Shown here in pieces: positions 54,663 through 63,120 of a DNA stretch of 64,000 nucleotides (positions within the stretch are counted from its first letter, which is position 1; each line of letters starts with the position of its first letter). Position numbers and translations under genes: made by a program. Source of the stretch: Cognatilysobacter xinjiangensis (GTDB lineage Bacteria; Pseudomonadota; Gammaproteobacteria; Xanthomonadales; Xanthomonadaceae); NCBI RefSeq assembly GCF_014651995.1, contig NZ_BMXY01000001.1:1302001-1366000 (forward strand), read 5' to 3'. The notes under the pieces were generated by a model. That model was not told the origin of the DNA. It made no database searches and was given only the letters and a program-made list of their open reading frames with translations.

Positions 54663-54686
54663 AAGGGCCGGCACCTGCCGGCCCTT
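54663..54686 (+). terminator. intrinsic terminator after the RcnB-like gene
   Basis: A perfect 11-bp inverted repeat (AAGGGCCGGCA and TGCCGGCCCTT) with a 2-nt centre begins 20 bp after the stop. The T-tract is only CTTCG. Confidence 0.65.
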
Positions 54687-54801
54687 CGCATGTGCGCGCG
54701 TTGCGGCCGCATTCGTGGAATGCACCGAGCATCGCGGCGACAACGCCGGCGTAGCGCCGTCGGCGTAGGCTTGTCGGCTTCCGTCCTCCAGGAGCCTGCC
54801 C

Positions 54802-55854
54802 ATGCCGACGAAAGCCTTCGGTGCCCACGCCGCCGACCAGCCGCTGGTCGCCCTCGACATCGAGCGCCGCACGCCAGGAGCGCGCGACGTCCAGATCGAG
54901 ATCGCCTACTGCGGCGTCTGCCATTCCGACCTGCACACGGTGAAGTCCGAATGGTCGGGCACGCAGTACCCGTGCGTGCCGGGCCACGAGATCGTCGGCA
55001 CCGTGAGCGCGGTCGGCAGCGACGTGTCCGGCTTCAAGGTCGGCGACACCGTCGGCGTCGGTTGCATGGTCGACAGCTGCCAGCACTGCGCGGCCTGCGC
55101 CGAAGGCCTCGAGCAATACTGCGAGAACGGTTTCACCGGCACTTACAACGGCCGCACGCAGGATCCGCCGGGCTACACGCTGGGCGGCTACTCGCAGCGC
55201 ATCACCGTGGACGAACGCTTCGTGCTGCGCATCAACCACCCGTCCGACCAGCTCGCCGCGGTCGCGCCCCTGCTCTGCGCCGGTATCACCACCTACTCGC
55301 CGCTGCGCCACTGGAACGTGGGGCCGGGCAAGAAGGTGGGCATCGTCGGCATCGGCGGCCTCGGCCACATGGGCATCAAGATCGCCCACGCGATGGGCGC
55401 GCACGTCGTCGCCTTCACCACCAGCGAGAGCAAGCGCCAGGACGCGCACGCGCTCGGCGCCGACGAGGTCGTGGTCTCGCGCGATGCTGATGCGATGGCC
55501 GCGCATGCCGGCAGCTTCGATTTCATCCTCGACACGGTCGCCGCGAGCCACGTGCTCGACGCGTTCACCGCGCTGCTCAAGCGCGACGGCACGCTGTGCC
55601 TGGTCGGCGTACCGGAGGATCCGCATCCCAGCCCGAGCGTGGGCATGCTGATCTTCGGGCGCCGCTCGATCGCCGGCTCGCTGATCGGCGGCATCAGGGA
55701 GACGCAGGAGATGCTCGATTTCTGCGCCGAGCACGGCATCGTGGCCGACATCGAGATGATCCCGGCGCAGGCGATCAACGAGGCCTACGAGCGCATGGTG
55801 CGCAGCGACGTGAAGTACCGCTTCGTGATCGACATCGCCTCCCTCGCGGCCTGA
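54802..55854 (+). CDS. zinc NAD(P)-dependent alcohol dehydrogenase (YahK/CAD-like)
   Basis: The 350-residue medium-chain dehydrogenase has catalytic zinc ligands in YCGVCHSDLH and VPGHEIVG, structural zinc Cys in DSCQHCAACAEGLEQYC, and the cofactor motif GIGGLGHMGIK. The SES in TTSESKRQ suggests NADPH. It resembles E. coli YahK and plant cinnamyl-alcohol dehydrogenases, which reduce a wide range of aldehydes. The ATG at 54802 follows CCAGGAG. It ends at a strong bidirectional terminator. Confidence 0.93.
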   Translation: MPTKAFGAHAADQPLVALDIERRTPGARDVQIEIAYCGVCHSDLHTVKSEWSGTQYPCVPGHEIVGTVSAVGSDVSGFKVGDTVGVGCMVDSCQHCAACAEGLEQYCENGFTGTYNGRTQDPPGYTLGGYSQRITVDERFVLRINHPSDQLAAVAPLLCAGITTYSPLRHWNVGPGKKVGIVGIGGLGHMGIKIAHAMGAHVVAFTTSESKRQDAHALGADEVVVSRDADAMAAHAGSFDFILDTVAASHVLDAFTALLKRDGTLCLVGVPEDPHPSPSVGMLIFGRRSIAGSLIGGIRETQEMLDFCAEHGIVADIEMIPAQAINEAYERMVRSDVKYRFVIDIASLAA

Positions 55855-55872
55855 TCGCAGGCGCGAAAGCGA

Positions 55873-55905
55873 AAACGGGCCGCTTCGTGCGGCCCGTTTC
55901 TTTTG
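55873..55905. terminator. bidirectional intrinsic terminator between adh and pfpI-type genes
   Basis: AAACGGGCCGC and GCGGCCCGTTT form a perfect 11-bp stem with a TTCGT loop, followed by CTTTTG. The A-run at the 5' side makes it work on both strands between convergent genes. Confidence 0.88.
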
Positions 55906-55914
55906 AGGGGAGGA

Positions 55915-56436
55915 TCAACCCAGCGCGTCGATGACGGCCTTCGTGAAGGCCGGGATGTCGTCCGGCTTGCGGCTGGTAATGACGTGGCCGTCAACCACGA
56001 CCTCGGCGTCCTTCCAGCTTGCCCCGGCATTGACGAGGTCGGTTTTCACCGAGGGCCACGAGGTCACTTCGCGGCCCTTCGCCGCGCCCGACTCGACCAG
56101 CAGCCACGGGCCATGGCAGATCGCGGCCAGCGTCTTGCCGGCGCTGTCGAAGGCGCGCACGAACTCGACGGCTTCGGGCTTCATGCGCAGGGAGTCGGGG
56201 TTCATCTGGCCGCCGGGCAGCACGAGCGCGTCGAAATCGTCGGGTCGGGCCTGCGAGAGTTCGAGGTCGACCGGCACCTCGTCGCCCCAGTCGGTGTGCT
56301 GCCAGCCCTTGATGCTGCCGCCCTTCGGGGCGATGACCTGCACGTCGAAGCCGGCGGCCTTCAGGCCGTCACGCGGGCCGGTGAGTTCGGACTGCTCGAA
56401 GCCGTCGGTGGCGAGGATGGCGATTCGCTTGGCCAT
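55915..56436 (-). CDS. DJ-1/PfpI family protein (YhbO-like)
   Basis: The 173-residue protein has the nucleophile elbow AICHGPWLL with the catalytic Cys, DGFEQSELTGPRDGL and APKGGSIKGWQHTDWGDEVP. It belongs to the YhbO/PfpI group, credited with protease and glyoxalase-like or deglycase-like activity, the latter disputed. No signal. The start at 56436 follows GGAGCGG. The longer frame upstream is not conserved. It converges with the alcohol dehydrogenase gene. Confidence 0.92.
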   Translation of the reverse strand: MAKRIAILATDGFEQSELTGPRDGLKAAGFDVQVIAPKGGSIKGWQHTDWGDEVPVDLELSQARPDDFDALVLPGGQMNPDSLRMKPEAVEFVRAFDSAGKTLAAICHGPWLLVESGAAKGREVTSWPSVKTDLVNAGASWKDAEVVVDGHVITSRKPDDIPAFTKAVIDALG

Positions 56437-56505
56437 GGGCCGCTCCTGTGTGGAAAGCGACGAATGCTCCGCCGTGCACGGTCGCACTACGGTGAACGGC
56501 CGTGC

Positions 56506-57006
56506 TCAGCGCCTGCCTTCGCGTGCCTCCAGCAGGCCGTGCCGGCGATGCCAGTCCTCCAGTGACTCGTCCGGGTAGTGCTGCGCATGGCGATCGTTCG
56601 GGCCGCGCGGCACGCGCACCCAGTTCGCCTTCGAGTCGAGCAGGATGTGCATGCGCTCGGGCGCCTCGGGCAGCGGCGTGTCGATGGCGGAGGCATGCGG
56701 GTGCACGAGCTCCGGCCATTCCGGGTCGAACAGCCAGAGCGCGCTGCCGCAGCCGGTGCAGAAGTGGCGCTCGCCCGAACTGATCGTGCACGTGTCGCCG
56801 TCGCGGATCTTCGCGTGGTAGATGCCCAGGTGCTCGCGCCCGTCCACGTCCAGCGTGTCGGCATACGCGCCTAGATTGATCGCGCTGCCGCTGCCGCCCG
56901 CGGTCTTCCGGCAGATCGAGCAGTAGCAGTACTGGTACGGCACTGGCGCGTAGGCCTCGCAGCTGAAGCGCACGCGGCCGCAATGGCAGGAACCTTCGAT
57001 CCGCAT
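56506..57006 (-). CDS. GFA-family (CENP-V-like) zinc protein
   Basis: The 166-residue protein has the zinc-binding Cys sets GSCHCGRVRF, YCYCSICRK and HFCTGCGSALW of the GFA family. The name comes from glutathione-dependent formaldehyde activation, but most members have no proven activity. It is a little longer than the core, with the extra part ending EDWHRRHGLLEAREGRR. Start ATG 57004-57006. It lies 69 bp from the PfpI-type gene on the same strand. Confidence 0.87.
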   Translation of the reverse strand: MRIEGSCHCGRVRFSCEAYAPVPYQYCYCSICRKTAGGSGSAINLGAYADTLDVDGREHLGIYHAKIRDGDTCTISSGERHFCTGCGSALWLFDPEWPELVHPHASAIDTPLPEAPERMHILLDSKANWVRVPRGPNDRHAQHYPDESLEDWHRRHGLLEAREGRR

Positions 57007-57154
57007 GGCCGGGCTCCGGGCGGGAGGCGCGAGCCTAGCGCGCGCGGTGGCGGGCCGGCATCAAGACGCCGTCCGTCGCAGGCCTCGCCCATTCGACGCG
57101 CGCGTCACCGGCCGTAGCGTCCACTCGCCGCCATTCCGCCGCCAGGAGCCGACG

Positions 57155-58357
57155 ATGCCCGCCCTCCGTTCCCTCGCCCTCGCCGTCCTGCTCGCCAGCA
57201 CTGGCACCGCGGTCGCCCAGCAGGCGCGCGTCGACACCGTCGCCGGCCCGCTGCGCGCCGAACAGCTTGCGACGCTCGAATTCCCGTGGGGCCTCGCGCT
57301 GCTGCCCGACGGCCGCGTGCTGGTGACGGAGAAGCCGGGCCGACTGCGCATCTGGACGAACGGTCGCCTGTCCGCACCGGTGCGCGGCCTGCCCGCGGTC
57401 TATCACCGCGACGACCATGACCAGGGCGGGCTTCTCGACGTCGAGGCCGATCCCGACTTCGCGCGCAACGGCTATGTGTATTTCAGCTACGTCGAGGCCG
57501 CCGACCCACAGCCCGCGGGGCAGGAGGAAACCGGCGAGATCCGCTTCGGCAAGGACATGGACCTCACCGACAACGTCGTGCGCGGCGGCGTGGTCGCGCG
57601 CGGCCGGCTGGTCGGCGACGAGCTGCGCGACGTGCAGGTGATCTGGCGGCAGGTGCCGAAGACACTGGGCCGCGGCCATTTCGGCGGGCGCATCCTGTTC
57701 GCGCAGGACGGCACGATGTATGTCACGTCGAGCGACCGCCAGCGCTTCGATCCGGCGCAGCACCTGCAGAACAACCTGGGCAAGATCGTGCGCATCAACC
57801 GCGATGGCACAGTGCCGCGCGGCAACCCCGACCTCGGCAAGGGTGCGCGCGGCGAGATCTGGAGCTATGGCCATCGCAACGTGATCGCCGCCGCCATCGA
57901 CCCGGCCAACGGCAACATCTGGGCCTTCGAGATGGGCCCTAAGGGCGGCGACGAGGTGAACCTGATCAAGGCCGGAAAGAACTACGGCTGGCCGACCGTA
58001 AGCAATGGCGACAACTACGACGGCTCCGTGATCCCCGACCACCCGTCGCACCCGGAGTTCGAGGCGCCGCTGCGCTCGTGGACGCCGGTGGTGTCGCCGT
58101 CGGGCGCGCTGTTCTACACCGGCACCCTGTTCCCGCAATGGCGCGGCAACCTGCTGGTGGGCGGGCTGTCGTCGAAGTCGATCGTGCGGCTGCAGCTCGA
58201 CGGCACGCGCATCGCCGCCGAGGAGCGCATCGACGTGAAGCGGCGCATCCGTGACCTGCTGCAGATGCCCGACGGTTCGCTGCTGGTGATCGAGGACGCC
58301 AAGGCCGGCGCGCTGCTGAGGCTGCAGCCGGACGGCGCGTCGACGGCCGGCCGCTGA
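57155..58357 (+). CDS. PQQ-dependent sugar dehydrogenase family (YliI-like), exported
   Basis: The 400-residue protein has a signal (residues 1-21, ending AVAQQ). The beta-propeller marks are LEFPWGLALLPDGRVLVTEK, YHRDDHDQGGLLDVEADPDF with the catalytic His, SYGHRNVIAAAIDP and the GKNYGWPTVSNGDNYDGSVI strand. The family uses PQQ and calcium to oxidise aldose sugars in the periplasm; E. coli YliI is the nearest known relative. CAGGAG precedes the ATG at 57155. A candidate RNA gene starts 53 bp after the stop. Confidence 0.93.
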   Translation: MPALRSLALAVLLASTGTAVAQQARVDTVAGPLRAEQLATLEFPWGLALLPDGRVLVTEKPGRLRIWTNGRLSAPVRGLPAVYHRDDHDQGGLLDVEADPDFARNGYVYFSYVEAADPQPAGQEETGEIRFGKDMDLTDNVVRGGVVARGRLVGDELRDVQVIWRQVPKTLGRGHFGGRILFAQDGTMYVTSSDRQRFDPAQHLQNNLGKIVRINRDGTVPRGNPDLGKGARGEIWSYGHRNVIAAAIDPANGNIWAFEMGPKGGDEVNLIKAGKNYGWPTVSNGDNYDGSVIPDHPSHPEFEAPLRSWTPVVSPSGALFYTGTLFPQWRGNLLVGGLSSKSIVRLQLDGTRIAAEERIDVKRRIRDLLQMPDGSLLVIEDAKAGALLRLQPDGASTAGR

Positions 58358-58398
58358 CGCCCACCGCCGCTGTGACGCGGCCTGAACGTCGCGGGGAC

Positions 58399-58404
58399 TA
58401 GTAT
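58399..58404 (+). promoter_or_regulatory. candidate -10 box for the small RNA
   Basis: TAGTAT matches the TATAAT consensus at 4 of 6 positions and ends 6 bp before the first base of the hairpin at 58411. The -35 is not convincing, so an activator or an alternative sigma would be needed. Confidence 0.35.
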
Positions 58405-58410
58405 CGCCAC

Positions 58411-58508
58411 CGTCAGGGAACAAGCCGAACGGGACGAGGTCCGCGGCGAAGCCCCTGACGTGGAGAAGCCCGGAAAGGCGCCAAGCGCGCCGCCGGGCTT
58501 TCTCTTGT
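58411..58508 (+). ncRNA. candidate structured small RNA of about 100 nt
   Basis: The region folds by eye into a long nested hairpin and an intrinsic terminator. Outer stem CGTCAGGG (58411-58418) pairs with CCCTGACG (58453-58460); the middle stem GCCG (58424-58427) pairs with CGGC (58444-58447); the apex GGAC-GAG-GTCC spans 58432-58442. A terminator hairpin follows at 58463-58504 and ends in CTTTCTCTT. A possible -10 box (TAGTAT) ends 6 bp before the first stem. There is no ORF in it. It may be an independent sRNA or the structured 3' UTR of the sugar dehydrogenase. I recognise no known RNA family. Confidence 0.5.
58463..58504 (+). terminator. intrinsic terminator of the candidate RNA
   Basis: GAGAAGCCCGG and CCGGGCTTTCTC pair with one bulged base around an inner GC-rich hairpin, followed on the plus strand by TTGTG. 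The U-rich side favours plus-strand termination. It may also end the POT gene on the minus strand. Confidence 0.7.
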
Positions 58509-58514
58509 GCGCGC

Positions 58515-60140
58515 TCAGGCGGCCCGGTAGTTGTCCTGCATCGGGTAGCGGCGCGCATACAGCGCGAAGGCCGCCGCGGCCAGGAACGCGAAGCCTGCGA
58601 AGAAGAACATCAGGAACGCGTTCTCGCTCAGCCCCGTGCTCGCGATGCGCGACGTGACCGTTTCGTTGCGCACGGCGGCGTTGGTCAGCAGCACCCACAG
58701 GCTGCCGAAGGTGCTGGTGAGGTACCAGAAAGCCATGATCACGCCTTTCATCGCCTGCGTGGCCTGGCTGTAGGCGAACTCGAGCGCCGTGGCCGACACC
58801 AGCACCTCGCCGAGCGTCAGCAGGATGTACGGCAGCGTCTGCCACGCCAGCGACGTGGCGCCGCCGCCGTCGAGGTTCAGCTGGATCAGCCCCGCGACGA
58901 TCCACGACAGACCCGAGATCGCGATGCCCCAGCCCATGCGCTTGAGCGCGGTCGGCTCGAAGCCCATGCGGCGCAGCGCCGGAAACACGACCAGGTTGTT
59001 GAAAGGGATCAGCAGCATCACCAGGAGCGGGTTCAGCGCCTGCATCTGCGCGGCCTCGCGCACGAGGAAGCTCGGCCACCACCAGGCCTCGTGCGGCACG
59101 CGCATCTCGGCGCCCTGCAGCACCCAGGTGCTGGCCTTCTGGTCGAACAGCGACCAGAACGGCGTGGTCAGCGCGAACACGATGAGGATGCGCAGCACAG
59201 CGCGCACGCTGTCGACCGCGGCATCGGGATGGCGGCCGCGCGCGCGTTCCAGCTGCATCGACGTGCCAACGCCACCGGCCGCGATCAGCACGCCGAGCGC
59301 CAGGCAGGCGGTGATGACGAAACCCGCGTCCCTGGGCCAGACGCCGAGCGTGCCCTCGCCTGCGATCGCCTCGATCGCCCAGCACAGCAGCATCGCCACG
59401 GCCAGCACGACGCCGGCCGCCGCCACCACCAGGCCCGGACGACTGCCATTCGCGTCGCGCGTGGTGAGCGCGGTGCGGGCGACGTTGAAGAACGAATCCG
59501 GGTCCTCGCCGCGTGTCGGGGGCACGCGCACGTACTGCTTGCGGCCCATCCAGAAGATCAGCGTGGCGATGCCCATGAGCACGCCTGGAATGCCGAACGC
59601 CACCGAAGGCCCGTATTCACGCAGCAGTATCGGCATCAGCAGCGAGGCGAAGAAGCTGCCGAAGTTGATGGTCCAGTAGAACGCGTCGAAGACGATCTTC
59701 GCGAGGTGCTTGTTGGCCTGGGTGAACTGGTCGCCCACGAAAGACACCACGAGCGGCTTGATGCCGCCCGAGCCCAGCGCGATCAGGAACAGGCCGGTGT
59801 AGAAGCCGGTGCGGTTTCCCTCGAACGCGGCCAGCATCGCGTGGCCCGCGCAGTAGATCAGCGAGAACCAAAGCACGGTGTTGTACTTGCCGAAGAAGCG
59901 GTCGGACAGCCAGCCGCCCAGCAGCGGGAAGAAGTACACGCCGATCACGAAGCTGTGGAAAACGTCCTTGGCGATGCCGGCGCGCTCGGCCTCGGGCGCG
60001 TAGAGCAGCAGCGTCGACACCAGGAACGGCGTCAGGATGTTGCGCATCCCGTAGAAGCTGAAGCGCTCGCAGGCCTCGTTGCCGATGATGTAGGGAACCT
60101 GGCGCGGAAGGCGCGCGGCGTCTGCAGCGACTGCGGTCAT
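58515..60140 (-). CDS. POT-family proton-dependent oligopeptide transporter
   Basis: The 541-residue inner-membrane protein has 12-14 predicted helices and the POT signature E-x-x-E-R in NEACERFSFYGMRN, GGWLSDRFFGKYNT, LFLIALGSGGIKPLVVSFVG and FDAFYWTINFGS. Members take up di- and tripeptides with protons. The N- and C-termini are cytosolic by the positive-inside rule. It is of normal length with a clear ATG at 60138-60140. It converges with the sugar dehydrogenase and the candidate RNA. Confidence 0.94.
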   Translation of the reverse strand: MTAVAADAARLPRQVPYIIGNEACERFSFYGMRNILTPFLVSTLLLYAPEAERAGIAKDVFHSFVIGVYFFPLLGGWLSDRFFGKYNTVLWFSLIYCAGHAMLAAFEGNRTGFYTGLFLIALGSGGIKPLVVSFVGDQFTQANKHLAKIVFDAFYWTINFGSFFASLLMPILLREYGPSVAFGIPGVLMGIATLIFWMGRKQYVRVPPTRGEDPDSFFNVARTALTTRDANGSRPGLVVAAAGVVLAVAMLLCWAIEAIAGEGTLGVWPRDAGFVITACLALGVLIAAGGVGTSMQLERARGRHPDAAVDSVRAVLRILIVFALTTPFWSLFDQKASTWVLQGAEMRVPHEAWWWPSFLVREAAQMQALNPLLVMLLIPFNNLVVFPALRRMGFEPTALKRMGWGIAISGLSWIVAGLIQLNLDGGGATSLAWQTLPYILLTLGEVLVSATALEFAYSQATQAMKGVIMAFWYLTSTFGSLWVLLTNAAVRNETVTSRIASTGLSENAFLMFFFAGFAFLAAAAFALYARRYPMQDNYRAA

Positions 60141-60209
60141 GCGGGATCGTTCCGGTGGTGCGGGTGCGCCAAGCCTAACCGCGAACCGGCGGTGCGTGCC
60201 TGCGCCGGT

Positions 60210-60929
60210 TCAGCGCGACTCCTCGTCCATCGAGCCGTGCGCGCCGAATCCCACTGCTGCGCCGCCTGCCGCGGCACCGCCCATTCCTCCACCGCCGCCC
60301 GTTCCGCCGCCTCCACCACCGCCACCGCCGTTCCTGCCGCCGTCCTTGCCACCCGGCTTCGGCGCCGCGCCACCCGGGCGCGTCGGGCCCTGTGGCGGGA
60401 TTTCGAGGTCGGCCGGCACCGGATCGAGGTCGAGCACGTCGCGGATGAAATCGCGCAGCGAGACCACGAGTTCCGCCGTATGCACGCGCCGGCCCTCGGC
60501 GAGTTCACGCGCGGCGCGCGCGGCCAGCCGCACCTGACCGTCGGTGCCGAGCAGCAGGATGTCCGACAGCGCCGCCTCCACCGCGTCGCGCATGCGCCGC
60601 GAGCGGTCCGAGCTCCCGGCGAGCGCCTCGGCCAACGCAAGCGCCTGCGCTTCCTCCGCGGCCGCGCCGTCCTCGATCTGGCGACGGCGCAGCGCGCCGA
60701 GATGCGTGGGATCGACGGCGAGATCGCCGGTGAACGACCCGCCCAGCGTCTTGTAGGCGGCGATCAGCGTACGCAGGCGCTCGTTGATCTGGCGGTTCTC
60801 GCGCTGGCGCCGCGCCTGCACCGTCTGCATGACCACGAGGCGAATGCCGACGCCGATCAGCGTGATGATCGCCAGCGTGAGCAGTGTCGACAGCAGCGAC
60901 TGCCACGAACTGAAGTCGAGCTGGCGCAT
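60210..60929 (-). CDS. membrane protein with Gly-rich C-terminal tail
   Basis: The 239-residue protein has one membrane helix at residues 10-32 (LLSTLLTLAIITLIGVGIRL), followed by a long cytosolic helical region (ENRQINERLRTLIAAYKTLG, AEEAQALALAEALAG) and a Gly/Pro tail with a run of glycines (residues about 205-220). No family is recognised; similar genes are found in Xanthomonadaceae as hypothetical proteins. It lies 67 bp downstream of the M14-type gene, same strand. Confidence 0.7.
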   Translation of the reverse strand: MRQLDFSSWQSLLSTLLTLAIITLIGVGIRLVVMQTVQARRQRENRQINERLRTLIAAYKTLGGSFTGDLAVDPTHLGALRRRQIEDGAAAEEAQALALAEALAGSSDRSRRMRDAVEAALSDILLLGTDGQVRLAARAARELAEGRRVHTAELVVSLRDFIRDVLDLDPVPADLEIPPQGPTRPGGAAPKPGGKDGGRNGGGGGGGGGTGGGGGMGGAAAGGAAVGFGAHGSMDEESR

Positions 60930-60996
60930 GCCGGGCCTCCTCGCGACGAAGCCAGCAGGCTAGCCGGCGGTGCGTGGCCGCCGGGCGAAGCGCTCC

Positions 60997-61911
60997 TCAG
61001 CGGTGGGCGAGCGCGTAGTCCAGCGCCGCGCGCACCGCCGCGACCTGTGCGTCGTTGCACTGCTGCGGCGTGGCGCGCGGGCTGTCGGGATAGACCTCGG
61101 TGGTGGTTACGTAGCGCGCATCGGTGATGCCCGCGCACAGCCCGAGCTGCTTCAGCGGGTAATTGATGACGCCATGCGCCACCACCGGCGAGCCGATGAT
61201 TTCGCCATTCGCATCGGCGGGCGCGATGTGCGTGACCTTCTCCACCGCCTCGATGATCGCGCGCTGGAAATCGGGCTGCGGGTTCTCGGTGTCGCCGACG
61301 GTGTAGAAGCCATCGGGAATGCCACCCGGCTCGAAGGGCTTGCCGTCGCGTGCGGCCAGGGCGGGGCGGAACTCGGACTCGTCGGAATCGGTGGTCTCGT
61401 GCAGGTCGATGTGCACCAGCACGCGGTCGCGCCAGGCCGACACCAGCCGCATCAACGCGGCGGATTCCTGCGCGGGGCTGTCGTCGCGGAACGAGCGGTT
61501 CGGGTCGATGCAGTCGATGTTCCAGCGGTGGATGCGCTCGTAGGCCCATGGGCTCACGCAGGGCGCGACCACGACCTCCAACCGGCCCTCGTAATCGGCT
61601 ATGTGCCGTTCGACGAACTGCAGCGCGCCGTGCACGCCGCTGGTCTCGTAGCCGTGCACGCCGCCGGTGACCAGCGCCACCGGCAGGTTGTCGCGACGCC
61701 CGCGGAAGCGGATCGCCATCAGCCGGAAGATCTCGCCGTCGTAGTCGAGGCGGCCGTATTCCTGCACGTCGAAGCGCTCGCGCAGGCGGTCGATCACCGA
61801 CAGCACGTCGTCGGCATAGCTGCGACGGAGCGGCTGGCTGGCGCGCCACTGCGCGCACTCGGTCTCGCCCCAGGGCTGGCCGGGCATGCCGATCGGATAG
61901 GGCTGCGTCAT
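60997..61911 (-). CDS. M14-type (AstE/aspartoacylase-like) deacylase
   Basis: From ATG 61909-61911 (MTQPYPIGMPGQ) the protein has 304 residues. Zinc ligands are likely His and Glu in GGVHGYETSG and a later His in VHIDLHETTD. The region RWNIDCIDPNRSF has the conserved substrate Asn-Arg pair. This places it in the succinylglutamate desuccinylase/aspartoacylase branch of M14 peptidases. The substrate is unknown. No other arginine catabolism genes are adjacent, so an AstE role is not supported by context. The longer upstream frame is not conserved. Confidence 0.85.
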   Translation of the reverse strand: MTQPYPIGMPGQPWGETECAQWRASQPLRRSYADDVLSVIDRLRERFDVQEYGRLDYDGEIFRLMAIRFRGRRDNLPVALVTGGVHGYETSGVHGALQFVERHIADYEGRLEVVVAPCVSPWAYERIHRWNIDCIDPNRSFRDDSPAQESAALMRLVSAWRDRVLVHIDLHETTDSDESEFRPALAARDGKPFEPGGIPDGFYTVGDTENPQPDFQRAIIEAVEKVTHIAPADANGEIIGSPVVAHGVINYPLKQLGLCAGITDARYVTTTEVYPDSPRATPQQCNDAQVAAVRAALDYALAHR

Positions 61912-62095
61912 GGCCAGGTCTCCATACACGACTTCGGGCAATGCTTCGGACGCATGGAAGCGGGACTCCTCGCTGCTGGCCGCCTTGGCGGCCGACGCCG
62001 CAAGCCTATCAGCCGGCACGCGCAGGCTCCGTCGCGATGCACGCCCCGCGGCGCATGCGTCATGCTCTGCGCCCTTCCCGCCCGACGAGACCGCC

Positions 62096-62938
62096 GTGAC
62101 GCACTACTCCGGCCCCCTGCTCACCCGTGCAGACGCTGATGCGCTGGTCGTCGCGCGCGACGCGGGCGCGGCTGCCTGGAGCGGTTCCCTCGACCTCGGC
62201 CGCAGCAGCGGCGAAGCGCGGCTGGAACCCGGTGCATGGGTCTGGCGCGACGCGCGTTACCCGTACCCTGCGCGCCTCAAGGACCGCACGGTCCATTACT
62301 GGGACGGCGAGGACTTCGCGCCCGTGCAGCGCTACGCCGGCTCGCTGATCAAGCTGGTGCCGACGGAATGGGGCGCGCCGACCTTCGAGATCGACGGCAT
62401 CAAGATGCTGCCCACGTCGAAGGCGTCTCCGGTGGACGATGCGAAGCGCAAGGTGGCGCTCGTCGCGCCGCGCGGCAAGGTCGTGCTGGATACCTGCGGC
62501 GGGCTCGGCTACTTCGCCGCCTGCTGTCTCGCCGAAGGCGCCGCGCGGATCGTCTCGTTCGAGAAGAACGAGGACGTGCTGTGGCTGCGCACGCTCAATC
62601 CGTGGTCCCCGGATCCGGACTCGCCCGAGGCCGGTGGACGGCTGCAGCTCACGCATGGCGACGTCTCGAAGGCGATCGCCACGATCGGCGACGCCTCCGT
62701 CGATGCGCTGCTGCACGACCCGCCGCGTTTCGGCATCGCCGGCGAGCTGTATTCGCAAGCGTTCTACGACCAGCTGGCGCGCGTGCTGCGCCGCGGCGGC
62801 CGGATGTTCCATTACACCGGCGCGCCCAACCGCCTGACCAGCGGCCGCGACGTGCCGCGCGAGGTGGCGAAGCGGCTCGAAAAGGCCGGTTTCAAGGCCG
62901 AGCCGGCGCTGGACGGCGTGCTGGCCTTACGCCGCTGA
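62096..62938 (+). CDS. COG2521-type SAM-dependent methyltransferase
   Basis: The 280-residue protein starts at GTG 62096 (VTHYSGPLLTRADADALVV). The SAM-binding region is KVVLDTCGGLGYFAACCLAE and the catalytic or fold marks are IVSFEKNEDVLWLRTLNPWS and LLHDPPRFGIAGELYSQAFY. The block KMLPTSKASPVDDAKRKV is typical of COG2521, a predicted methyltransferase group best known from archaea but also present in some proteobacteria. The substrate is unknown. It has no signal peptide. It is divergent from the M14-type gene. Confidence 0.82.
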   Translation: MTHYSGPLLTRADADALVVARDAGAAAWSGSLDLGRSSGEARLEPGAWVWRDARYPYPARLKDRTVHYWDGEDFAPVQRYAGSLIKLVPTEWGAPTFEIDGIKMLPTSKASPVDDAKRKVALVAPRGKVVLDTCGGLGYFAACCLAEGAARIVSFEKNEDVLWLRTLNPWSPDPDSPEAGGRLQLTHGDVSKAIATIGDASVDALLHDPPRFGIAGELYSQAFYDQLARVLRRGGRMFHYTGAPNRLTSGRDVPREVAKRLEKAGFKAEPALDGVLALRR

Positions 62939-63120
62939 CGGCATCGGCGCACCTCGGCGCTACGACGCGTCAAGCACGCCCGATTCAGGCGAACGACGCC
63001 CGACGAGTTCAATCCTCCGCACCCGCGCCGCCTCGGCGACTTCAGCCCCGCCTCACACAACGGCCATCGCCGCCTCGCAGGCCCGCGCAACCGTAGCGGC
63101 ACCGCCTCCTACGGACCGAC

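Noticed and set aside
60997-61911. AstE of the arginine succinyltransferase pathway
   Set aside because: The catalytic motifs fit the broad family, but no other ast gene is adjacent, so the specific name is not justified.
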